Position numbers and translations under genes: made by a program
Shown: positions 9,675-21,600 of the stretch, one piece after another
How the letters are laid out: each line of letters begins with the position of its first letter
How positions within the stretch are numbered: the first letter of the stretch is position 1
Virus record (IMG/VR): IMGVR_UViG_3300044640_000715
Coordinates: 1-50,505 of that record
Strand: one strand, 5' to 3'
Length of the DNA: 50,505 bases
Origin: a virus
Notes under the pieces: model-generated
Database searches by the model: none
The model's input: the letters and a program-made list of their open reading frames with translations, nothing else
Told to the model about the DNA's origin: nothing

Positions 9675-12600
9675 ATGCTTCAACCTAAGAAAAAAACTAG
9701 CAATGCTTTTGATAAAGCCTTTACCCAAGAAGCTTCAGGACAAGGGGCTCCTCAAGATTTTATTACACAAACTGCAGGTGGAAATTATAGTGTATCAGCA
9801 GAACAGTTAGAAGCTTCTAATCAAGGTTTTGCAGGAGACAGAGCTAGTAAACTTGCTTCTTTTTCTAGACAAAATGTTTTAGATAATGAAAAGTTTAAAC
9901 AGATTAAAAAAGAAAGAGAGGCTTACTTAGCTAAACCTCAAAATGATCTTGAAGAGTTACACAAACAAGTATTAAAGGATGATAAAAAGTTTGTAGACTT
10001 TAAAACAAAACTTAGAAACCTTGATAAACAAAAAGAAAGAAAGACTCAGATAGAAAATAAGTCAACAGATTTATGGGATGAGAATGGTCTTAATATTTTT
10101 GCACCTATCTGGAAATTAAGAGATGTTTTTGCAAGTGAGGAAAATAAATGGGGAAGATCAGATACAGAAGAAAAAGAACTAGCTGCTCTTAAACCTGCTA
10201 TTACAAAAACTCAGACTGAAATTAATAAAGAGATTACTCCTACTATTAAACTTCTTAATCAAAAACTTTGGGCAGAACAAACCCAAGATAAAATACAAAG
10301 AGATAAATTAGCAGGTACAATTTATAAAGACAGAAAAGCAGATGAAAAAAGAATGCAAAGCATGTCTTTTAAAGATTTGATGTCTAAAATATATCTTCCA
10401 GGTTCAGATACAAAACAAGACTCAGGTGAATTAGATGAGTTAGCTATTCTTAACTCAGCAATGAGAAAAAGACAAGAGACTATTAAATACACTGATGATT
10501 TCTTAAAAGGAAAAAACAATGTATGGGATGGTCTTAAAAACAAAGGATCAGACTTAATGACTTTAGGTTTGTATTCTTTTACAGAAGAGCTTGCTTACAA
10601 AACTCCTGTTATAAATAAGTTTAATAGACTTATTAATGAATTAGGAAATGAGAAAGCAGCTTTTGATTCTTTAACTTATGCTGAACAACAATTAATAAAA
10701 ACTAATGCAGTACATGATGACCTTAGACAAAATAAGGCTACTGCAGGTATGTTTGAAAAAGATGGAGTAGATTGGTATAGACATGCTGATGGTACTGCAG
10801 ACTCTCTTGTATTTATGGAACAAATGTTCTTTACTGGAGGTCCTACTGCACTTATTGAAAAAGGATTAATAGAGTCTACTTTAGGTAAGACTCTAACAAA
10901 AAGTGTATTAAAAAACACTGTTAGAAAATCTTTACAAAGAAAGATAGGTTTGTATGGTTTACAAAAAACAGCTCAACTTACAGGTGCAGTTCTTAGTTCT
11001 CCTTTATCTCCTGGTTCTGGAACAAATACTTTACAAGAACATAATGGAGGCATAGAAATAATAAAAGACAATGATGGAGAAAATAGATATCTTGTAAGAG
11101 ATGGTATTTTTAAAGCATATCAAAGAGACTATAACTATAAAAATTCTTTACTTGAAAAAGAGAAAGCAAAATTACAAGCTAAAGAAAATTTATCAGAAGA
11201 AGAAAAAGAAAGATTAGATCAAATAGAAAGTGACCAAGATCAACTAAATCAAGAGTTTAATACTTTAAGACCTAAGTCTTGGTTTGAAAGTGCTGCTTAT
11301 GGAACTTGGGAAACTGCTAAAGAAAACTTTATTGAATTAGCAGGAGGAGAAATAGCAGGAAAAGCATTAGGTAAAGTAGCAGGTTGGGCTGCAAAAACTG
11401 AAATAGGTAAGTTTGCTTTAAAGCCTACTCACCTTACTACAAAAGCTTACAAAGGAGTTTCAAACCTATACAAAGAAGGAGCAGAGAGATATACAAATTC
11501 TGTTGTAGGTAAGATTACTGGTAAAGCAGCTTACAGAACAGGTTCAAATAGAATTATACAAGGATTACCTGAAGAGATGTTTGAAGAAGTATTGTCTCAG
11601 TTAACTCCTTCAATTAATAGAGATTACTCTGAGCAATTAAAACAATTAAAAGATCCTTCTTTCTATGTAGATGTACTTGCTCAGACTGCAATGATGGGAG
11701 GAATGTTTACTACTGTAGGAGGAGTTTCTTCTGCAATTAACTGGAGACAAAATGGAAAAATGTATGATGCAAAAAGAAACATCATTAAAAAATATAAAGC
11801 CATTGACAAAGCAGTTACAGATGAAGATTTAGCAAACACTATTGTAATGAGTACTGCAGGTACCAATTACAGTATTGCTGACTATGATGCTAAGATAGAA
11901 GAACTAAGAGATAAAAAACAATTCAAAGCTGCAGATGAACTAGAACAAAAGAAATTTGTTAATATGGCAACTATTGCTATGCAAACAAATACTCTAGATC
12001 AATTTGAGATGACTTTAGATAACCTATTAAAAAGATCTCAGAGTTCTTTAGGGGAAGGTGGTATGTCTCCTGAAACTCTTCAAAACATTCAGTTAGCTAA
12101 AGAAAAGATTGAAAAGATAAAAAGTACTCATGAACAATATAAAGGTAGAACTAATGTAAATACTATAGTAGACCTAGCAAATAAAAAATTAGCTATAAAA
12201 CAAGGTCTTCAAAATATTTCTTCAGAGATAAGTACTCAAAGAGCTCTGGCTAATGAAGAACTAGAAACCTTAAGAAGCAATGCTCCTGATCATTTAAAAG
12301 ATGCTGACATTGATACTATCTTAAATGACAATCCTTTTACTCAAGAGGAGATGGAAGATGGTACTTTTGCTTTTGTAAAAAGTATTGATGAAGCTAATAG
12401 TCCTGCTATTCAAGCTTATATTAGATTGTTAGAGACTCAAGAAGAAATGAGATACTCTCACAGAGAAACTATGAAATTGTTTAATGAAGAGACAAGTTCT
12501 ACAAGAGAAGCAGAGTTACTTAAAAACCAAGAAGTTAAAAGAGCTATCAATAAACAAATTAGAGATAGTATTGAATTTGCAGAAGCTAATAATCTTTCTT

Positions 12601-15600
12601 CTCTTGGATTAGAAATAGATTCTAATGGTAAAGCTAGAATAGGAAAAGATTTTATTGAGCACACTTTTAATCGTGTTATTTCTACTCAAGGAGTAAAAGA
12701 AAAAGACTTTGAAGCTATCAAGCAAGACTACTTGAACATGGTTGAGATTCAAGAAGCTCAAAGAGCAATGCAAGCTAATAATCGTATTAACTCTTTATAT
12801 GATCAAGCTCAGATAGTAATTCAAGAGCAAAAACAAAAAAAGGCAGATAAAAAGAAAGCAGAAGAAGATGCTAAGTTAAATCCTATAGAAGGCACTCAAC
12901 TAAGATTGTTTGAAGAAGATAATGTAGAGATGGCTTCTCAGGAAGAGATTGAAGCTTATGAAGAAAATGTAGATACTGCTAGAGAAATTCTTTTAAGTCA
13001 TCCTGTCATTTTAGAAAATGATAAATACGATAATGACTATATTGAAAAAGTAGAAAGTAGTTTACCATTAATAGTAGATTTAGCTACCCAAGGTATGGGT
13101 ATGACTAGAGGACAGTTAAGAGAACAGTTTCCTCATTTATCTGATCCAGAAGCAGAGGCATTAGCTTTTGCTTTAAATCATAATATGACTCTTCCTGGTA
13201 AAAAAGAAACAGAAGAAGACAAACCTATTAACTCTTTAGAGACAGTAGCAGAAGGAATTCAAAATGCTCAATCTGATATTGAAAACATTATTAGTCCTGA
13301 AGGAGATTTTGATCCTGATGAAATAGTTATTGATGAAGAAGATACTTTATCTACTTTCCAATTAAACCCTGCTACAAATCTTACAGAAGATGCTCTTAAA
13401 GGTCTTAAGCAAGTTATTGGTAAAGTACATGAAGACCTTAAAAAACAATTTGGTAGAGAACCTTCTTTTAAAGAAATGGTATACCACTTTATTAAGTTTA
13501 CCAATAAAGTAAAAGCAGAGACTTTCTTTGATATGTATAGAGCTGGTTGGGAAGCAAATGGTTTTGCAGCTACTAACTATGATGATGTTTACAATGAAAT
13601 ATTTGAGCCTTCTAGAGATAGCATATTAGCTGCAGATTCTTTTATTGAAAGTATTTATGGTTCTCAAAACTCTTTTACAGAAACAGAAGATTCTTTAAGA
13701 GAAAACTCTCCTGTAGAATTAAGACAAGTAGAATCTAATCAAACTTCTATTAATAATTTTACTGAGAATAATGTTCCTATTAGAACTGAGAATGAAAATA
13801 GAATAACTAGTCCTGCTTTAAGATTAGGTTTTAATGCTATTAGATACGAAGAAGTAGAGATATTAGATGCTCAAGGTATTGGTACAGGTACATTTATTAG
13901 ACAAACAGTTATCACTGATAGTCTTAATGATGAGAACACTCAGATTGACTATAAGGATTTACTTAATCCTGACATGTATAATCCTGGAGACTCTGTCAAT
14001 GTAGGAGTAGCTCCTGAAGATTCTTGGTCTACTATTATGATTAATGTAGGAAGAGACCAACAGAATAAACCTATTCTAAAATCTTATGCAGATATCTTAA
14101 AAGAAAAAGAAGAAAAAGACCCTAACTACAGAAATACTGTTGAGTTTGTTGAGTCAGTGCCTATGTTTGCTTATGATAACAAAGGTACTCCTTTAGCTTA
14201 TATCCATGATTCTTCTTGGTATAATGAATGGAATGTAGCTGACCCTGCTAATGCAACAGGAGTTATAAATCCTAGAGGTATTACTTTAGCTCATAAACAA
14301 GCTATTGATGATGCTAGAGTAGCTGCAAGTAAGTTTAGACAATCAGTTTTTTCTAAACAGGTTTCTAAAATTAAAATAAAAGAAAAAACAGAAGGACCTT
14401 ATTATTCTATTGCTAATAAAGTTGACCCTAACACTGGAAAATTACTTCCACTATACACTATAGAAGAAGCTAATCCTGATTCTCATATTGTTACTCAAGG
14501 TAAACAAAATGTTTTAGAAAAAGGAAACAACATGGCTTTTGAAAATGAAAAAAGAGTCATAGTAAATAAAAATGAAATTGCTCAAAAGAAACAAGGAACT
14601 ACTTGGCACTTAAGAAGAATAGGTGTAGATGAACAAGGAAGAGAAACTTGGAGAGCTTTTAATGTTGTAAGATATCCTAAAGAAGAAGAACTAGAAACAA
14701 TTAAGTGGGCTTGGTCTGCATATTCTTTCTTTGACCATAAAGAAACTTTACAAGGTTCTAAGAAGTCAAAAATTATTCAAGAAGTAAGAAATGATTTTTT
14801 ACCTCCTGAATACCAATTAACTCCTGAACAAGCTAAAGAAATTATTAAAGACATTAAAGCTTTGACAGGGTATAATTTAATGAACTTTGAAGAAGCTTCT
14901 AGTTTCTTTAAATTGTTTATGCAACCTAGATCAGGAGATTCTAATGCTCAATTTGGTAGAACTTTATATACAGGTAACTTAAATACTTTTGCTCAACATA
15001 CTTCAAGAGATGGTTTACAGAAGAACTGTACTGTACCTATGATTGTAAATGGTAAAGTTGTTTCTACTAATAAAACTTATTCAGACTATTTAAAAACTAC
15101 ACTTAAGACAGATGTAAAATCTTTTAATGTGGGTACTGCAGATAAACCTGTATATGCTACTTCAATACAACCTAAGATTGTATTTGAATATGAAACAGGA
15201 ATGCCTGAACAAAATGCTGTAACTCAGACACAACAAAATAAAATAGAGGCAGAACAAATAAAAGAAGAAATTGCTAAAGTAGAATCTCCAGATGAGGTAA
15301 TACAAAAAGCTAATGACTTATTGTCTAAGTTAGGTTTTAGTACTCAGCAAATACAAGCAATGCCTGTAACAATGAATGGTGTAGAGCACTTAAGAAATAT
15401 CTTAAATACTACTCCAGGACTTTCTATAGCTCAAGAATCTCAACTATTAAACTTTACTGTTCAATACATTAATGCTCTTATTGATAGTGAATTTAAAGGT
15501 AAAGTTAATAAAGCATTGTTAATGAAGAAGTTACAAAATTCTTTTAAAGATATTGTAAGTCCTTCAATAGAAAACATAAATACAGTTTTAGAAAAAGTGG

Positions 15601-18600
15601 AAGCTTTACAAGCTGCTACTCCTAGCCCACAATTAGCAAACACTATAAATTCTTTAAAAGCAGCTTTACAAGCTTTAGAGAATTTAGAGAAAAACTGGAA
15701 TGTTGACAACATTAAAAAAGTATTAACTGTATCAGGATTACCTTATACAGGTCAAGTAGGTATCTTAGAGAAAGCTATTCAAGAAGTTTCTGAAACCTCT
15801 GACATATCTGAGAACAAAGAAGCAGTTGAAGAGCAAGAAGAGGAAGAAGAAGATTTATCATTAAGAGAAAAAACTTTTGATGATGCTGCTGCTTTGACTG
15901 AAAACTTTAAGACTAAGACTAGTTTCCGACAAAAAAGATTTATGTCTGGTATTACTAAAGTAGATAACCAAGGACAACCTGTTAAAGGATTCTTAGATCT
16001 TCCTCAGTACATGTCTTTCAATGAAATCTATGACTCTATTTATAGTTTATTAGGTTCAGGTGTTTACATTGAATCAGACTATAATACTATGAAAGCTAAA
16101 CTTCTTCAGATGTCTAATACACATCCTTGGATAAAAGAATTAATAGAGAAGTATGATAATGCAGATGAACAATTAAGAAAAGGTCTTGTATTAAACTATA
16201 GAAAACATGCTATCAACATGAAGTTCATGATGTATGATAACAGATCTAAAGACCCTAAACTTCAAGTTTATGATACTAATGCTAATGAAATCACTAGAGT
16301 TATTACCAATACTTGGGCTAATAATTTTACTACTTCACCTTTAGTTGTTTTAGACAAAGGACAGTATTCTATAAACAGGGATACTGCAATAAAATTATAT
16401 GATCAATACAAGTCTTGGGGTACAGAAGGGCACTTACAAGATGATCAAGTTATAAGAAATTGGTTATCTAATTTTGGTATAGATTTCTCAGATGAGTACT
16501 GGAGAGAATTAAAAGAAGTAGGGATGATGGATAAAGGAAAATACATTCCTTATAATTTATTGTTTTCTAGTCCTAATACTCCTATGGGATACTTAGGTAT
16601 TTACTTAGATAGAATAACTAATCCTCAAAATGTAAACTATATTCAAAACTTAAAATTTGAAGAGAATCCTAAAGCACATCCTTTTAAAGATATGTCTGGA
16701 GTTCTTAAAAACATTTCTAAAGGAGAAAGTAGATTTACTAATAGAACAACTAGTACTTCTTTTAGAGATGGACAAAAAAGTATTACAGGTATAACTAATC
16801 CTACCTATGTTACAAATAGAGTAGATGATTTGATTAGAAGTGCTATGTCTGAAGATAAGAAAATGATTTCTGATTTAAGAAATACTTCTATAGGTTCAGG
16901 TTCTACTATGTTAAAATTACTAATGGAATATCCTGATTTTGCAAAAAAATTAGAATTAAACCATTTAGGTATTACAGCCTTGAAACAGTATGGAAAGAAA
17001 GCAAATTCTTTTTCTTCTATCACTGACTTAAATATTGTAGACCATGAACTTACTAAACTAGGCTTCTTCCAAGACCAACAACAAGGAGAAGTTCCTGCTA
17101 CTTTTAAAGAAGGAGGATTTAGAATGAGAATGGCTAGAATGTTCTTGCCTACTATGTCAGATAAATCTCAAATGCTTGTTTTAAATACTGCAGTAATAGA
17201 CTTTATGAAAGAATCTAACTCTGCTTTTGAAACAGATAATGAAGGAGAACTTATCTTTACTGAAGACTTAAGAGAATTGTTGTACCAAAAATTGGTATTA
17301 CCTGAATTAAAAAGAATTTCTAACTTTCATAGAAGTGTAAAAGAAACTTCTGTAAAAGACTATGACAAAGCAGCACAAATCTTTAATATGATTCCTGCTT
17401 TAAATAATGTAAAAGACAAAGATGGGTATAGAATTATCCAACACTTAACTCAAAAATCTGTAGAAGATGTAGAGGCATTATTTAAAGAAGACCTTATCAA
17501 TGTTGTAGAAGATGTAATGCACAGTTTAGCTCAACAGAAAGTAGAAGCTTTTGATTCTTTTGTAGAAAAAGATGCAGCAGGCAATATTACAAAAGTTAAT
17601 TTCTTAGACAGTGCTTACTTAGCTTCTAATCCTGCTAATGTAACTATAGAAGAAAGATTAAAACACGCAGCTTATGACTTTGTTTTAAACTCTGTATTAA
17701 CTAATGCAGACACTTTCTCAACTATAGCAGGAGACCCAGCTTTCTTTTCACAAGACAAAAACTTTGAAAAAGATACTCCTCCTTATGCTATGAGTAGTGA
17801 TGCTGCTTATATGAAACTTGCTAAGAAACAAGGAGTAAATATTGGTAAAAGGTTAGCTTATCTTTCTGCTCCTGGAACTACTTTAGCTGATTCTAAAGAT
17901 GCTAAATACAAACAAGTATTCTTAAAAGATGACAAAGGTATTTCTCAAAATAGCAAGTACCTTATTTCTTTATATGAAGGTAAAGAAAGATTGAAAGAAT
18001 CTTTTATGGGAAGTACTGTATCAGATATGATTGACAAGTATCCTACTTTAACTCCTGCTAGTCAAGCTGTAGTAAGAAAAGGACTACAAGATTTATTTCC
18101 TTCTATTGGAGATTACTTTGATATTGATACTACTGATGCTCAAGAGTATACTACAGTAAAAGAACATATTGGAATCCTTTACAATCAAGAAAGACTTTCT
18201 GAAGATGATTACAAAAGAATCTTAGACAAAGTAGAAAGAGGAGATACTCTAGCTTATGAAGATATAAAATTAGTTATGCAGCCTATTAAACCTGTATATA
18301 CTGGTCAAACTTTAGATTCTGAAAAAGATATGTCAAGACCTATTTATATTAAGTCTTCTTCTTTTCCTTTAATCAAAGAACTTACTGCAGGTTTGCAAAT
18401 TGACAACTTGAGAGTTGCTTTAGAAAACTTAGAAAAACCTGCAGACCAAGGAGGGTATGGAATGCCTGTAAGAGCTTCTTATCAGTCTGCTAATAAGGTA
18501 GGTGCTGTAATAGATGCTAATACTGTAGACCCTTTAAATCCACAAAGTCTTCAGAACATTGAAGCAGCCATGGTTGAACTAGATAGAAATAATTTTAGAA

Positions 18601-21600
18601 TTCAACAGGATGTACCTTTTAAATCTGACAAGAAGAAAGAGGATAAGATATCTATGGGAACTCAAATCTTTAAATTATTATTTGGAGATGGGATTTTAGA
18701 CATAGAAGGTTTTGAATATAAAGGTAAAACTTACAAAGGGGAAAAATTATATGATGAATATAATGCTACTTTCCAGGCTCTTGTAGAAAGTAAAAAACAA
18801 CAGTTGTATACTGAACTTGGATTAGATTCTACAGGTACTCCTATTAATGAAACTGAAACAATTTTAAAAGTTCAGAATTTATTACAGAAAGAAGCTCTTG
18901 AAAGAAACTACCCTTTAAAAGATATTAAAGGACTTGAATTAAAAACTCTTTATGATACCCAAGGTAATCCATATTATGAGTTTAATATTCCATTGTGGTT
19001 ATCTACAAACAGTAATAGATACGAATCTTTATTGAATGCTATTGTTAGTAATAGATTAGTTAAACACAAGATTCCTGGAAACTCATTTGTAGCTGCTTCT
19101 GAAAATGGATTTGGATTTAAAGAAAACCTTGAAGGTATAGACCAATCCAGAATTATCTTTATGGATGATTATGATGGAAAAGAACTTAAAGGAGTACTTC
19201 ATGCAGAGGCTGATGAAAATGGTGTAAGACAATTTAAAAAAGCTCAAGTATTTGTACCTTCTAAATTCAAAGATAGTCAAGGTAAGTTAGTAGACTTGTT
19301 TGCTAAAAATGAAAAAGGAGAGAACATTTATATTGAGAAAAGAGAGAATGGTACTTGGAGATTAAAAGATGGAGTAATAGATCCTGAGTTATTAGCTCAG
19401 TTTAGTTTTAGAACTCCTACCTCTTCACATGTATCTGCATCTACTATTGAGATAGCTGGTATCCTTCCTCCTGAAAGTGGAGACTTAATGATTGTACCTA
19501 AAAACTTTACTAAACAAAAAGGTCTTGACTTTGATGTTGATAAAGAAAATGTATATCAATTACACCATATTACTGATTATAAAACAGGTAAAGTTGAAGT
19601 TTTTTCTGAAAAACATAAAGAAAAGACTTTAAAGGAAATACAAAAAGTTTTAGACAAACTAGAATTACAAAGAATAAAACTTCAAAGAAATCTTTTACCT
19701 GAAGAAGCTGCAGAGTTACTAGGTCAGTATGGAGCTTTAGAAGGAGAAGGTAGAATTGATTTAGCTAAATTCTTTGGAGAAGATTTATTACAAGAGGTTT
19801 TAAATGATGAGGCATCTCAGAAAGAAAAATATGCTAACATAGAAGCTAAGTTAACTCAAAAACTTCTTGAGAATGACTTTATTAGAATACACTCTGCTGT
19901 ATTTAATAATCCTAATCCTGAAGTACAAAAGAAAATCAACAAGGTTCTTTCTATGGATTTTGCTAGAGAACAGGCTGACTTGATTGAAGAGTTAACAGAA
20001 GAAAGCAAAGTACGTCAATTAGAATTAGAACTGACTGAAGAAGGAGTTTCTGCTCCAGAGGCTAAAGGACTTGCACCTAGAGCAAATAATAACTTCACTA
20101 TTCTTTCTGATGACTATCAGAAAAATAAAATGGGATTAGGAGCTGCAGGTAAAATGGCTATTGGAATCTATTCTAACTATGTTACTCTACACTCTTTGAT
20201 TCAGCAGACTAGAAGACCTATTAGAATGGTAGGGGAATATGATCCTGTTTCAAAAAAATATGAACCTAAAGAAATAAATATTGGAGGTCAGGTTTCTAAA
20301 GGTGTATTAGGTTTAGTAAATACTTTAGATGGTTCTAGAAGTATTGCAGAAGCTTTTGCTGAAAGACAGAATACAGCTACAGATAATGAGAAAGAACAAA
20401 TCTTAGGTAGAGTAAATATTAGTTCTCATACTATTGGTGTAGACTCTTTATTGACTTTATTAGGGTATGATAAAACTTCTTATATTGATGACCAAAATAA
20501 TAGAAAAGACTTGTCTTTATCTTATGCTATTCTTTCACAACCTATTATAAAAGAGTATGTAGAAGAATTACAAAAATCAAGAGGAGTAACCGCTGAGTAT
20601 AATCCTAATGCAGAGCAAGAGATTATAGAAAAACTATTTGCTAAGTATCAGACTGGAACAAAATTTGAAGATATTTCAAGTGATATTCTTACAGGAAACA
20701 ACTTAATAGATGGAATAAGAAAAAGTGGTTTAAATGGAGATGTACAAGTTGCAGCTTTAAAATTATTTACAGAATTAAATGACTATGCTAAAAACATGGC
20801 TAAAGTTCAAAGTGTAGTAGGTCTAAGACAATTAGATAAATCTATTTTTGAAACTCATTTAAGATACGAAGATTTAGAAAACTTAGGTAAGAACAAATCT
20901 TTTGAAAACATCTCTTCCTTAATTGGAGATTTTATTCCTGTTGAAGAAAATCTTATTAAACCTGAAGGATACCAAGTAATAGGCAGTTTCTTTGTAAAAC
21001 CTACAACTCCTCAAGGTAGTATTGTAGTTAATAGTTTAAAAGCAGCTAAAACATTGTGGGCAGATTTCTTCCCTTATGATGATCCTTACTTGAAAAAAGT
21101 AATGGAGTCTGTGTTTATTTCTTCAGGTGTACCTACAGATAGTAAATTTAAACAAGTAGAGGCTTTCCAGGATGTATTTGATGAAGTTAAAAAATACCTT
21201 AACTCTTGGAATAAGTTTGGAATCTTTGAAGGTACAGCTACTTCTGAAAGACAAAGACTATTTATAGACACTAATACAAATATGTCTTTAGCTAATTACT
21301 TAAATAGTAATTCTAGAGAGGCTCTTATTGCAGCTAATAAATTATTAAACAGGTTTACTTATGAAGTTCAAACTGATGGAAGACCTTCTTTAATTAAGTT
21401 TAACAATACAATTAGTGATGACTTGAATGAGAAATACCTTTATAACACATTTGCAGAAATGATTATAAATGATTCTCCTTTGCCTGATTTTAATGGTCAA
21501 CCTTTTTCTACTAGATTATTGGCTCAAGAGTTGATTACCTATTCTTTTATAGAAGGAGGAGTTCAAGAAGCTACTCAATTTATTAAGTATGTACCTTTAG

